NCBI RefSeq assembly: GCF_017743735.1
Contig: NZ_JAGHRO010000011.1
Coordinates: 1-64,000 of the forward strand
Reading direction: 5' to 3'
Length of the DNA: 64,000 bases
Source of the DNA: Shimia sp. R9_2
GTDB taxonomy: Bacteria; Pseudomonadota; Alphaproteobacteria; Rhodobacterales; Rhodobacteraceae
Shown: in pieces, positions 7,995-16,362 of the stretch
Layout of the letters: every line of letters begins with the position of its first letter
Position numbering within the stretch: position 1 is the stretch's first letter
Notes under the pieces: model-generated
Told to the model about the DNA's origin: nothing
What the model saw: only the letters and a program-made list of their open reading frames with translations
Databases searched by the model: none
Translations under genes and position numbers: made by a program

Positions 7995-8758
7995 GTGCTG
8001 CAAATACCACCGTCAATGCCCTGGAAGCTCAGGGCATTGGCAAGCGCTTCGGTGGGTTTTGGGCTGTGCAGGACATCACCCTGTCAGTCCGTCCCGGCGA
8101 ACGCCGCGCGATCCTCGGTCCAAACGGGGCGGGCAAAACCAGCCTGTTTAACGTGCTGACCGGCGATCTGAGCGCTTCGACCGGCTCGATCACCCTCTTT
8201 GGGAAAGAGGTGACACGCGAGCCGATCAACAAACGTATTCGGCGTGGGCTGCGCCGGACGTATCAGCACGCCCATCTGTTCAATGGATTGACCGTTCAGG
8301 AAACTCTGTTTCTGGCGGTGGCCGGGGTGCGCGGCGGCTGGGGGCAGATCATGCCCGTGCGCAAGGCCGACGCACGCATGTTCGAGGCAGAGCGGCTGGC
8401 CCATGTCGCCGGCGTCGCCGATGTCCTGAGCCGCGAAGTGTCCGAGCTGAGCCACGGTCAGCGCAGGCAGCTCGAGATTGGCATTGCTCTGGCGGAGAAC
8501 CCAAAGATTCTGCTCCTTGATGAGCCGGCGGCAGGCTTGTCCCCGGCGGAGCGCCCCAAGCTGAGCGCATTGCTGATGTCACTGCCCAAAGACGTGACTG
8601 TCGTGCTGATCGAGCATGACATGGATATTGCGTTGCAAACCTCTGAAAGCGTGTCGGTGCTCTATAACGGTCGGATGCTGGCCGAAGGCGCACCTGACGA
8701 GATCATGCGCAATGAACAGGTGCATGAAGTTTATATCGGGGGCGCACATGGCCACTGA
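7985..8758 (+). CDS. livG: ABC transporter ATP-binding protein LivG
   Basis: A 257-residue ABC ATPase with Walker A GPNGAGKTS near residue 41, signature SHGQRRQLEIG near 158 and Walker B ILLLDEPAAGL near 178. The family-typical YQHAHLFNGLTVQETL Q-loop segment is present. It probably begins at GTG 7985, overlapping the end of the binding-protein gene; no ATG lies close enough to give a full N-terminus. It pairs with the LivF-like ATPase, whose start overlaps its stop, to form the nucleotide-binding dimer. Confidence 0.9.
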   Translation: MPVSAANTTVNALEAQGIGKRFGGFWAVQDITLSVRPGERRAILGPNGAGKTSLFNVLTGDLSASTGSITLFGKEVTREPINKRIRRGLRRTYQHAHLFNGLTVQETLFLAVAGVRGGWGQIMPVRKADARMFEAERLAHVAGVADVLSREVSELSHGQRRQLEIGIALAENPKILLLDEPAAGLSPAERPKLSALLMSLPKDVTVVLIEHDMDIALQTSESVSVLYNGRMLAEGAPDEIMRNEQVHEVYIGGAHGH

Positions 8759-9467
8759 CGCTTTGCTTGAAATACGCGGGCTCGACCTGCGCTATGGGTC
8801 TAGCCATGTTTTGCATGGGGTGGATCTGAATCTGGGCGACAGGCCTCTGGGCATTCTGGGACGCAACGGCATGGGCAAGACCAGCCTTTGCAATACCATT
8901 CTGGGCCTGCATCCGAACTCAGCCGGGACGATCCGCTTTGACGGCGTTGATCTGTCCGGGCTGGCCCCGGAAAAACGCGCTAGCATGGGCATCGGCTATG
9001 TGCCGCAGGGACGGCGCGTGTTCCGCTCGCTGACGGTTGAAGAGCACCTGAAAATTGTGGCGCGCAAAGGCGGCGCGTGGACGATTGACCGGGTTTACGA
9101 GACCTTCCCGCGCCTTAAGGAACGTCGCCGGAATTTGGGCAATGCGCTCTCTGGCGGGGAACAGCAGATGCTGGCCATCGGCCGCGCGTTGTTGCTGAAC
9201 CCGCGTCTGATGGTGCTGGATGAGCCGACCGAGGGGCTGGCCCCGGCAATTGTTTCGGATGTGGTGAAACTGATCGAATTGATCGCCCAAGAAGGCATCG
9301 CGGTGCTTTTGGTCGAACAGAACCTGCATGCGGCTTTGGCCTCGGTCAAAGATGTGGCGATCATGGTCGGCGGCGAGGTCGTCGAGCGGATGACCGCGCA
9401 GGCGCTTGAGGAAGATACTGCCATGCAAAAGCGACATCTGGGGCTTGAGCCTGGGCAGGCGGGTTGA
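8748..9467 (+). CDS. livF: ABC transporter ATP-binding protein LivF
   Basis: A 239-residue ABC ATPase with Walker A GRNGMGKTS near residue 40, signature LSGGEQQMLAIG near 140 and Walker B LMVLDEPTEGL near 158. The stretch YVPQGRRVFRSLTVEEHL is characteristic of LivF. The ATG at 8748 lies inside the end of livG with an 11-base overlap, and coding upstream of it belongs to livG. It completes a five-component HAAT importer encoded without gaps. It is followed after 23 bases by the Tm-1-like gene, which keeps transporter and enzymes in one transcript. Confidence 0.92.
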   Translation: MATDALLEIRGLDLRYGSSHVLHGVDLNLGDRPLGILGRNGMGKTSLCNTILGLHPNSAGTIRFDGVDLSGLAPEKRASMGIGYVPQGRRVFRSLTVEEHLKIVARKGGAWTIDRVYETFPRLKERRRNLGNALSGGEQQMLAIGRALLLNPRLMVLDEPTEGLAPAIVSDVVKLIELIAQEGIAVLLVEQNLHAALASVKDVAIMVGGEVVERMTAQALEEDTAMQKRHLGLEPGQAG

Positions 9468-9490
9468 GGCAGCGACAGGAGGAGAAGAAC

Positions 9491-10705
9491 GTGAAGATGA
9501 TCAAGAAAGCCTATGTCGTTGGCACGGCGGACACCAAAGCTGCGGAGCTGTCATATGTGCGCGATCTGATTGAAGCTGCAGGAACGCCGACAGTTCTGGT
9601 CAATGTCGGCACCAAAGGCGGCGAAGACGTGGCGGATGTCAGCGCGGCAACTGTCGCGGCCTGCCATCCTGAAGGCCCTGCCACGGTGTTCGTGAACGAT
9701 CGCGGGCGCGCCGTGGTCGAAATGTCCAAGGCGCTTGAGGCTTATGTATTGGGGCAGGAGGATCTGGGCGGCATCATCGGTCTGGGCGGCTCCGGCGGGT
9801 CGGGCATTATTGCCCCTGCCATGCAGGCATTGCCCATTGGCCTTCCAAAGGTGCTGGTTTCCACGCTCGCCTCTGGCGATGTCTCAGCCTATGTGGGTGC
9901 GTCGGATGTGAATATGTTCCATCCGGTCACGGATGTGTCCGGGATCAACCGCGTGTCGCGCAAGTTGTTGGCCAATGCGGCCCACGCATTGAACGGCATG
10001 ATGACCCACGCCATTCCTGAGAGCGCGGATGATCGCCCGGCTTTGGTCCTCTCGATGTTTGGCGTGACCACACCAGCGGTGCAGGCCATCACCGACGAAT
10101 TGTCGAGCGCGTTTGATTGTCTCGTGTTTCACGCCACTGGCTCTGGAGGGCGCTCAATGGAGCAACTGATTGATCAGGGGGAGATCGCCGGTGCGCTGGA
10201 CATCACAACCACCGAAATATGCGATCTGATTGTCGGCGGATTTCTGTCTGCGGGTGAAGAGCGGCTGGATGCCGTGGCCCGCACCGGAATCCCTTACGTA
10301 GGCTCTTGCGGCGCGCTCGATATGGCGAATTTCTGGTCGCCAGAGTCTGTGCCGGCCGAGTTCAAGGGACGCACGTTTTATCACCACAACGCCCAAGTGA
10401 CATTGATGCGGTCCACAGTCGAGGAATGCGCCCAGATCGGACGGTGGATTGGTGAAAAGCTCAATGCCTGCAAAGGGCCGGTGCGCTTCTTGCTGCCGCT
10501 GCGCGGGGTCTCGGCGCTCGATATCGAAGGCGGTGCCTTCCACGATCCAGAGGCAAACGCGGCGCTGTTTCAGGCGTTGCGCGACACCGTGAAGATCACA
10601 ACAGATCGCCAGCTCGTCGAGCTGGACATGCATATCAACGACCCTGCTTTCGCCGCGGCGGCGATCAGCAGTTTCAAAGAAATCTATACGGAAAAGGACA
10701 GCTGA
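9491..10705 (+). CDS. Tm-1-like ATP-binding domain protein (UPF0261 family)
   Basis: The 404-residue soluble protein matches the UPF0261/Tm-1-like family, the N-terminal half of the tomato Tm-1 resistance protein. Visible features are the [20 protein letters not shown] opening, a glycine-rich [20 protein letters not shown] loop near residues 97-116, and [14 protein letters not shown] near 270-283. The family binds ATP, but its bacterial reaction is, as far as I know, undefined. GTG 9491 is chosen because AGGAGG stands eight bases before it; ATG 9497 is possible. The next gene encodes the counterpart of the C-terminal half of Tm-1, so the two probably act as one enzyme complex on the imported substrate. 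Confidence 0.85.
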   Translation: MKMIKKAYVVGTADTKAAELSYVRDLIEAAGTPTVLVNVGTKGGEDVADVSAATVAACHPEGPATVFVNDRGRAVVEMSKALEAYVLGQEDLGGIIGLGGSGGSGIIAPAMQALPIGLPKVLVSTLASGDVSAYVGASDVNMFHPVTDVSGINRVSRKLLANAAHALNGMMTHAIPESADDRPALVLSMFGVTTPAVQAITDELSSAFDCLVFHATGSGGRSMEQLIDQGEIAGALDITTTEICDLIVGGFLSAGEERLDAVARTGIPYVGSCGALDMANFWSPESVPAEFKGRTFYHHNAQVTLMRSTVEECAQIGRWIGEKLNACKGPVRFLLPLRGVSALDIEGGAFHDPEANAALFQALRDTVKITTDRQLVELDMHINDPAFAAAAISSFKEIYTEKDS

Positions 10706-10706
10706 C

Positions 10707-11567
10707 ATGGCGGTTACAGGACGCAAAGACATCCTTGGTCGGTTGCGCGCAAAGATCGCGGCAGAGAAGGTCATCATCGGCGGCGGCGCGGGCACGGGTC
10801 TGTCGGCCAAATGCGAAGAAGCAGGCGGAATTGACCTGATTGTCATCTACAATTCAGGCCGCTATCGCATGGCTGGACGCGGCTCGCTCGCAGGCTATAT
10901 GTCTTATGGCAATGCCAATGAGATCGTCAAAGACATGGGCCGCGAAGTGCTGCCCGTGGTGAAAAATACTCCGGTTTTGGCGGGTGTGAATGCGACCGAC
11001 CCGTTCTGCATCATGGATGAGTTTCTCGATGATTTGGCAGGCATGGGCTTTGCCGGTGTGCAGAATTTCCCCACCGTCGGTATCATTGACGGCCGCTTCC
11101 GTCAGGAGCTTGAAGCGACGGGCATGTCTTATGAGATGGAAGTTGAGATGATCGCGAAGGCGCGCCAGCGTGATCTGCTGACGACGCCATATGTGTTCAG
11201 CGCCGAGAATGCGGCGGACATGGCCAAAGCGGGCGCAGATGTCATCGTGGCGCATTTCGGCCTGACCACAGGTGGCGCAATCGGCGCGGGCGATAGCGCA
11301 CCGACAATCGAAGACTGCGCGCGCCTTTATAACGAATGGGCGGCTGCGGCTCGCGCGCACCGCGACGACCTGATTTTTATCTGCCATGGCGGCCCGCTGG
11401 CCGAGCCTGAGGATGCGCAAGCTTTCCTTGATCTTTGCCCTGACTGTCATGGGTTCTATGGTGCCTCATCGATGGAACGCTTGCCGACCGAGCGCGCCAT
11501 TTCCGAGCAAACCGCAAAGTTCGGCGCAATGCGTTGCGGGACCGCCGTCAAAAAGGGAGTTGCCTGA
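10707..11567 (+). CDS. Phosphoenolpyruvate hydrolase-family TIM-barrel protein
   Basis: This 286-residue protein is a PF09370-type TIM barrel, corresponding to the C-terminal half of plant Tm-1. Motifs seen are [18 protein letters not shown] near residue 22, [15 protein letters not shown] near 47, [15 protein letters not shown] near 115 and [15 protein letters not shown] near 222. These are fuller than in the two paralogues at 2347 and 4059, so this copy is the likely enzyme. It starts one base after the Tm-1-like stop and overlaps the SRPBCC start in ATGA, indicating coupling. The true reaction is uncertain: the phosphoenolpyruvate hydrolase name is a family label, and a C-C cleaving or isomerising role is equally possible. 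Confidence 0.83.
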   Translation: MAVTGRKDILGRLRAKIAAEKVIIGGGAGTGLSAKCEEAGGIDLIVIYNSGRYRMAGRGSLAGYMSYGNANEIVKDMGREVLPVVKNTPVLAGVNATDPFCIMDEFLDDLAGMGFAGVQNFPTVGIIDGRFRQELEATGMSYEMEVEMIAKARQRDLLTTPYVFSAENAADMAKAGADVIVAHFGLTTGGAIGAGDSAPTIEDCARLYNEWAAAARAHRDDLIFICHGGPLAEPEDAQAFLDLCPDCHGFYGASSMERLPTERAISEQTAKFGAMRCGTAVKKGVA

Positions 11568-12010
11568 TGATCAAAGCTTATTCTTCTACCGTTATCGCCG
11601 TGCCAGTGGCGCAGGTCTGGGAGCGGGTGCGCGACTTTAACGGGCTGCCGAGCTGGCACCCCGCCGCCACGGACAGTAAGATCGAAGAGGGGCATGCCAA
11701 TGGCGAGGTGGGCTGCGTGCGCAACTTTGCCCTGACCGATGGTTCTGGCCGCATCCGCGAGACGCTGCTGGCGATCTCCGATCTTGAGCACACGTTGTCA
11801 TATGACATGCTGCCCAACGGGCCACTGCCGTTTGTGAACTACATCGCCAAGATGAAATTCACGCCGATCACTGATCGCAACGAAACTTTTGCGGAATGGT
11901 GGGCAAATTTTGAGGCCGGAGATGGTCAGACCCAGCATTGGCAGGATTTCGTGGCCAATGATGTGTTTATCGGTGGCTTCCGAGCTCTCGAGGACAGCTT
12001 TAAGAGGTGA
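11567..12010 (+). CDS. SRPBCC-family (polyketide cyclase/dehydrase-like) protein
   Basis: A 147-residue protein of the START/SRPBCC fold, a helix-grip fold that encloses hydrophobic or aromatic ligands. It opens with the family-typical AYSSTVIAVPVAQVWERVRD, then FNGLPSWHPA and a SYDMLPNGPLPFVNYIAKM strand region. The ATG at 11567 overlaps the preceding stop in ATGA and excludes the earlier in-frame ATG at 11534. As last gene of the Liv/Tm-1-like operon it may bind, cyclise or hydrolyse the pathway intermediate; the actual role is unknown. Confidence 0.82.
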   Translation: MIKAYSSTVIAVPVAQVWERVRDFNGLPSWHPAATDSKIEEGHANGEVGCVRNFALTDGSGRIRETLLAISDLEHTLSYDMLPNGPLPFVNYIAKMKFTPITDRNETFAEWWANFEAGDGQTQHWQDFVANDVFIGGFRALEDSFKR

Positions 12011-12441
12011 GGTCTTGCTTGCTGGCCGGTTTTTTATCGGCTGGCAACACTAGCGTCTCTGTCGAAGTGCAAAAGTCACTGAGGTCAGGTGGCAGCGATG
12101 CGCGCTGGTCAGGTTGGAGACATCGCGAAATCTGTCGACCCGGCCCAGAGCGTGGCGAAGCACTTAGGTGTTGTCGGCCACTGCTTTGGCCTGCTGCACA
12201 GTGCCTGTTGGCAACCTGCGCTGCAATAATTTCACCCGACACAGCACACTTAGGCGGGCCAATGTCACTCTTCTTCGCTCGGTAGCCGCGCTGAGGTAGC
12301 CCTCGACGTGGCTCTTGATGTTTGTAGCGACCGAACGTGAAACCTTGTGAAGGTAACACAATACAAGACCGAACAGAGCTAACCTTTGATTGCTGGCTCT
12401 AATGTGGGCATTTCGACTTCGTGATTGTCACGAAAATTGGC
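12011..12441. other. Intergenic segment, no gene supported
   Basis: This 431-base gap separates the SRPBCC gene from the convergent TRAP permease gene. Overlapping open frames on the minus strand (for example 12164-12361) show no recognisable family and no good ribosome-binding site. No strong terminator hairpin with a T-run was found; the best stem near 12028-12048 has only four pairs. It may hold an eroded gene, but I cannot name one. Confidence 0.45.
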
Positions 12442-13719
12442 TCATCCATAGAGCAGTTCAGGCAGCCAAAGCACCAGCTGCGGTATGAAGGTGAGCAGCA
12501 GGAGTACGCCAATCAGCGGAACTAAGAAGGGCAGGGTGGCCTTTACACACTGCTCAAAGGGCACCTTTGAAACCCGGGAGAGTACAAAGAGCACCATGCC
12601 CACAGGTGGCGTCAACAAGCCCAGCATCAGGTTCAAAATGACGATGATGCCAAGGTGAATGGGATCGATCCCGAATTGCGCGGCCACAGGCATCAAGACA
12701 GGCACCAGAATCGAGATTGCGGCGATGGTCTCCATGAAGAGGCCCACGATCAGAACGATCGCCATGATCAGCAGCAATACTACGGCTTTGCTGTCGGTGA
12801 AGGACAACACGAATTCAGCAAATTGAGTGGCGATCTGATTGGCCGTCAAAATCCAAGCAAACACAGAGGCTGCACCAACGATCAGCATAATCGCGGCCGT
12901 GGTTTCGATGGTTTCCAAAGAAATCACGGCAAGTTTGCGCAGAGTGAGTGTTCGGTAGACCAAAGTGCCCAGCACCAGCGCATAAGCCGCCGCGCAGATG
13001 GCTGCCTCAGTTGGTGTGAACGCGCCGGACACAATGCCACCGACGATGATAACTGGGGTCATCAGGGGCAAGAAGGCTGCCTTGAAGCGGGTGCCAATCA
13101 GGGTGACGCTAAAAGCAACGTCGCGGGGATAGGCGCGTTTGCGAGACATCCACCACACCATCACCGACAGAGCGCCCGCCATCATCAAGCCTGGCACAAT
13201 GCCAGCGACGAACAATTGGCCAATCGAGACCGATGCCATGACGCCAAAGATCACCAAAGGCAATGAAGGCGGAATGATGGGGCCGATGGTGGATGACGCT
13301 GCGGTGACGCCCACGCTGAAATCGTCGTCATAGCCCGCTTCGCGCATGGCTTTGATTTCAATTGCGCCAAGACCACCGGCGTCAGCCACTGCAGCGCCGG
13401 ACATCCCTGCGAAGATAATACTTGCGCCGATGTTCACGTGGCCAAGACCGCCATGCATCCAGCCCACAATGGCGCGGGCAAAGCCGAAGATACGCGCGGT
13501 GATGCCGGCAGAGTTCATCAATGCACCGGCAAGAATAAAGAAGGGAATGGCAAGGAGCGGGAAGCTATCCATGCCATTGACCATATTGTGCATCAATAGA
13601 ACCGGCGGCAGGCCGGAATGCAGAATGTAGGCGAAGGAGGAAAGCGCGAGCGAGAATGCGATTGGCACGCGCAGCAGCATCAAACCAAAGAGCGATGCGA
13701 AAAGTATGAAGAGGCCCAT
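12442..13719 (-). CDS. dctM: TRAP transporter large permease DctM
   Basis: The 425-residue protein is the 12-helix channel subunit of a tripartite ATP-independent periplasmic (TRAP) transporter, which couples solute uptake to the sodium gradient. The hydrophobic profile, the GMSGAAVADAGGLGAIEIKA motif near residue 110-130, STIGPIIPPSLPLVIFG near 143-160 and GLLTPPVGMVLFVLSRVS near 365-385 are typical. It begins six bases after the dctQ stop. The transporter type imports carboxylates or related acids; the sequence does not show which. Confidence 0.93.
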   Translation of the reverse strand: MGLFILFASLFGLMLLRVPIAFSLALSSFAYILHSGLPPVLLMHNMVNGMDSFPLLAIPFFILAGALMNSAGITARIFGFARAIVGWMHGGLGHVNIGASIIFAGMSGAAVADAGGLGAIEIKAMREAGYDDDFSVGVTAASSTIGPIIPPSLPLVIFGVMASVSIGQLFVAGIVPGLMMAGALSVMVWWMSRKRAYPRDVAFSVTLIGTRFKAAFLPLMTPVIIVGGIVSGAFTPTEAAICAAAYALVLGTLVYRTLTLRKLAVISLETIETTAAIMLIVGAASVFAWILTANQIATQFAEFVLSFTDSKAVVLLLIMAIVLIVGLFMETIAAISILVPVLMPVAAQFGIDPIHLGIIVILNLMLGLLTPPVGMVLFVLSRVSKVPFEQCVKATLPFLVPLIGVLLLLTFIPQLVLWLPELLYG

Positions 13720-13725
13720 GGATTC

Positions 13726-14253
13726 TTAGCTCCGTGTCGCGGATTTCAGTCGTGTGAAGATCTGTAGAATGATGATCAATGCATTGATCCCGGCCAGAGC
13801 CATCACGCCCGCGTAAAGGTAGTATTTGGGGAAAGGGAGAGAGACCATTTGCTGAAACGAAGTGCGCTGGATCAGCTCCCAAGCTGACCACAGGATGGTC
13901 GAAAACAGTGCAAAACTCGCCAGTAGAGCAAAGAGATGGACCCACTTCAGGTGACGGCCATAATACTTGTCTACAAATTCGAGTGCGATGTGCGATCCCA
14001 TCACCTGACAGCGGATTGCACCGCAAAAACTTAGCAAGATCAGGAGATACCGGGCTGCTTCCTCCGTCCATGCGATTGAATCGTTGAGGACGTAGCGGGT
14101 GAAGAACTGCAGGAACACGACACAAAACAACGCCGCAAAGAGGGCGAGAAGCGGGTAATCGGCTATGCTGATTTTGAAGTTTTTGAAGTGCAGCTCGTCT
14201 TCTTGAGCCAGGGCGTCAAAATCGATTTCAGGCGCTTGGATCATGTCCTTCAT
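13726..14253 (-). CDS. dctQ: TRAP transporter small permease DctQ
   Basis: This 175-residue membrane protein has four hydrophobic helices, as expected for the DctQ subunit that associates with DctM and the binding protein. The conserved VFLQFFTRYVLNDSIAWTEE stretch and the following RYLLILLSFCGAI are diagnostic. The ATG at 14253 is chosen because AGGAAAGG lies about six bases before it; the open frame reaches upstream to 14370 but that part runs through the intergenic hairpin and into dctP. A cytoplasmic N-terminal extension of about 35 acidic residues precedes the first helix. Confidence 0.88.
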   Translation of the reverse strand: MKDMIQAPEIDFDALAQEDELHFKNFKISIADYPLLALFAALFCVVFLQFFTRYVLNDSIAWTEEAARYLLILLSFCGAIRCQVMGSHIALEFVDKYYGRHLKWVHLFALLASFALFSTILWSAWELIQRTSFQQMVSLPFPKYYLYAGVMALAGINALIIILQIFTRLKSATRS

Positions 14254-14277
14254 CGGACCTTTCCTTTCCATATGTTG

Positions 14278-14309
14278 CTGGGCCTGCCGATCGAAATCGG
14301 CAGGCCCAG
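14278..14309 (-). terminator. Strong stem-loop between dctP and dctQ (no T-run)
   Basis: A perfect 14-base-pair inverted repeat (CTGGGCCTGCCGAT at 14278-14291 and its complement at 14296-14309) is closed by a CGAA tetraloop. It lies between the binding-protein stop and the small-permease start. There is no T-run on the minus strand, so full termination is unlikely. A partial attenuator or 3' stabiliser that keeps the binding-protein message more abundant than the permease message fits TRAP operons. Confidence 0.7.
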
Positions 14310-14317
14310 AACCATTT

Positions 14318-15298
14318 TTATTCTTTGATCGCTTGCAGGCGCGCGAAGATCTCTGGCGTCCAAGGCACATCTGCGCTGGTCAGCATTGGAGACACCGCAT
14401 CCATGAAGGGTTTGCGATCCACTTCGTTGACGGTCACGCCCTGTGCGCGGAACCAATCAGCGAGTTCTGCCTCTGAGGCAACAATTTCATCAGAGGTGCT
14501 AGAGGCGGCTTCCGCCAAAGCGTTCAGAAGGGCTTGGCCGTCATCGCCCATTTTGCCGAGGGTGACCGGCGACACTACCATTGCCAGAGAGTTAGTGATG
14601 TGGCCCGTTAAGTTGATGTTGGACTGCACTTCATGGAACTTTTTAAACTGGATGGTTGGCAGTGGGTTTTCCTGCGCGTCTACAACGCCTTGTTGCAAAG
14701 CGAGATAGACCTCTGCGAAGGCCATTGGTGTTGGGTTTGCACCAGTTGCTTTTGGGAACATCTGATAAGCAGGCGCATTTGGTGTGCGGATTTTCAGCCC
14801 GTCCATATCTTCTGGCGACATGATGGGTTTGTTCGAAGTCACATGGCGCGCACCATAGTAAGTCATTGCTGCGATGGTGTTACCGGAAACCTTGCTATAG
14901 GCCTCGCTCATTTCTGCAAACAAGTCAGAGCCAACATAGGCTTTCCAATGGTCATACGAACGCATTGTGAATGGGTAATCAGAGATGCTGATTGGGCCAT
15001 AAGACTGACCCAAGAAAGCAATGCCTGTGTAGATCACATCGACTGTGCCCAGAGACAAGGCTTCGTTCAGCGCAGCTTCTTTGCCAAGTTGAGAGGCTGG
15101 GAATACCTCCATCGTGTAGCGACCCTCGGTGGCTTCTTCCAATAGATCAGCTGCTCGTTCGGCTGCTGCGTGATACGGCGTTGAGGCTTCATAGACGTGA
15201 CCAAAGCGTAGAACTTCCTGCGCCGAAGCGGTGGATACGCTTGCAGTGAGCGCCATAGTTGCGCCTAGGGCAACGGTGCGGATGTGATGTAGTTTCAT
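14318..15298 (-). CDS. dctP: TRAP transporter periplasmic binding protein DctP
   Basis: A 326-residue binding protein with an N-terminal signal peptide (cleavage predicted after STASA, before QEVLRFGH). The DctP fold is shown by LRFGHVYEASTPYHAAAERA, the helix motif MDGLKIRTPNAPAYQMFPKA near residue 162, which includes the arginine that usually pairs with the ligand carboxylate, and YLALQQGVVDAQENPLPTI near 200. A GGGAGG-like site precedes the start. It is first in the dctPQM operon, divergent from the IclR regulator gene. The ligand is probably an organic acid, but is not identifiable from sequence. Confidence 0.92.
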   Translation of the reverse strand: MKLHHIRTVALGATMALTASVSTASAQEVLRFGHVYEASTPYHAAAERAADLLEEATEGRYTMEVFPASQLGKEAALNEALSLGTVDVIYTGIAFLGQSYGPISISDYPFTMRSYDHWKAYVGSDLFAEMSEAYSKVSGNTIAAMTYYGARHVTSNKPIMSPEDMDGLKIRTPNAPAYQMFPKATGANPTPMAFAEVYLALQQGVVDAQENPLPTIQFKKFHEVQSNINLTGHITNSLAMVVSPVTLGKMGDDGQALLNALAEAASSTSDEIVASEAELADWFRAQGVTVNEVDRKPFMDAVSPMLTSADVPWTPEIFARLQAIKE

Positions 15299-15317
15299 TT
15301 TTTCCTCCCTGGGTATG

Positions 15318-15339
15318 TTTTGAAACTGTTGGCTAAAAT
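15318..15339. promoter_or_regulatory. Candidate IclR operator upstream of dctP
   Basis: The 22-base sequence TTTTGAAACTGTTGGCTAAAAT shares the core TTTGAAAC-N-GT and the trailing AAA with a second site at 15562-15582 before the divergent IclR gene. Each copy shows partial dyad symmetry. IclR regulators bind such pseudo-palindromes in divergent control regions, so this is a plausible site for control of the TRAP operon. Confidence 0.5.
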
Positions 15340-15561
15340 GCTGGTGCGTTCGCTAAGGGCGGTGTTCTTACGGAAATCGAGGTTTTGTCCCGGCTTTTTG
15401 GAAGGGCGCTCAAATACAAACTGAGGAGGCCTTTGGAGCGATGGCGTGCTGCGCAGCTTTGCAACAAGCTGCGTTTTTTCGACGATTGCGCCCTGCGAGA
15501 TGTCTCCAAATCTGGCATCAACTCACATCTTCCTCCCTGATGCGGGTTGAATGATTTGCAT

Positions 15562-15582
15562 ATTTGAAACAGTGTGTCAAAT
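15562..15582. promoter_or_regulatory. Candidate IclR operator upstream of iclR-family gene
   Basis: ATTTGA at 15562-15567 and TCAAAT at 15577-15582 form a 6-base inverted repeat spaced by nine bases, ending 15 bases before the regulator start. The core TTTGAAAC-N-GT repeats near dctP at 15318. The position close to the start codon fits autorepression. Confidence 0.5.
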
Positions 15583-15597
15583 ACGAAAGGGTGACGC

Positions 15598-16362
15598 ATG
15601 ACGAAATCGACTCAATCCTCCTATTCCGCACCAGCTCTCACGCGTGGGCTGAAAATTCTTGAGATTGTGAGCAAAGCGCCAGAGCCGCTAAGCACCCAGG
15701 ACATTGCCGCCGAACTCGGTCGTAACCGAAACGAAGTGTTTCGGATGATCGCGGTTTTGGAAGCTGAGGGTTTTTTGGAAAAAGCAGGGGCGGGCTATGG
15801 GTATGTGACCACATCTAAACTGCTGGAGATGGGACTTAGTGCCCCAATTATAAAAGATATTTTTGAGGCGATTTCACCGATGGCGGACCGCTTTTCTACC
15901 CGTACAGGTGCACCATGCCAATTGGTTTTACCAAGCGGCGATGAGATGGTTGTTATGAAGCGATGGGAACCGCCTCTGCGGATGTCGATCAGCGTACCCA
16001 TTGGTTCTCGCAGACCGTTGGAAGACTCGGCATCGGGTATCGTAATGCTCTGTGCAATGAACCCATTTCACTACTCAGAGACTGAGGCGCGCATTCGAGA
16101 GCGAAACCCAGAATTTTGCTCCGACAACTTGGAAGAATACCGCGGATCTTTGGCTCAGAATGGAGTATTGCGCTTCAACAGCCGTTTTATGGGCGGAGTT
16201 GTGGATCTCTCCGTGCCGTTGGTTTCTTTGGGCGGACAACTTCATGGAGCACTCACGGTGCCCTACGCCAACAACGCCACATGTGAGGCTGATGTGGAAG
16301 AGATTGAGGCCGAGCTTCTAAAGATCAGAAACACCATCGCGACTTCGATTCTACGCGCCTGA
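15598..16362 (+). CDS. IclR-family transcriptional regulator
   Basis: The 254-residue protein has an N-terminal winged helix-turn-helix (ALTRGLKILEIVSKAPEPLS, then TQDIAAELGRNRNEVFRMIAV) and a C-terminal IclR effector domain from about residue 80 (APIIKDIFEAISPMADRFST). It is divergent from dctP with a 299-base control region carrying two similar pseudo-palindromes. It most likely senses the substrate of the TRAP transporter or a product of it, and represses or activates dctPQM. Confidence 0.9.
   Translation: MTKSTQSSYSAPALTRGLKILEIVSKAPEPLSTQDIAAELGRNRNEVFRMIAVLEAEGFLEKAGAGYGYVTTSKLLEMGLSAPIIKDIFEAISPMADRFSTRTGAPCQLVLPSGDEMVVMKRWEPPLRMSISVPIGSRRPLEDSASGIVMLCAMNPFHYSETEARIRERNPEFCSDNLEEYRGSLAQNGVLRFNSRFMGGVVDLSVPLVSLGGQLHGALTVPYANNATCEADVEEIEAELLKIRNTIATSILRA

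Noticed and set aside
12000..12361. Overlapping minus-strand frames that might be a transposase relic
   Set aside because: No recognisable transposase motif, terminal repeat or start signal could be found.
15333..15599. 88-codon minus-strand frame in the dctP-iclR gap
   Set aside because: It spans the divergent promoter region, contains the candidate operator and has no family resemblance.
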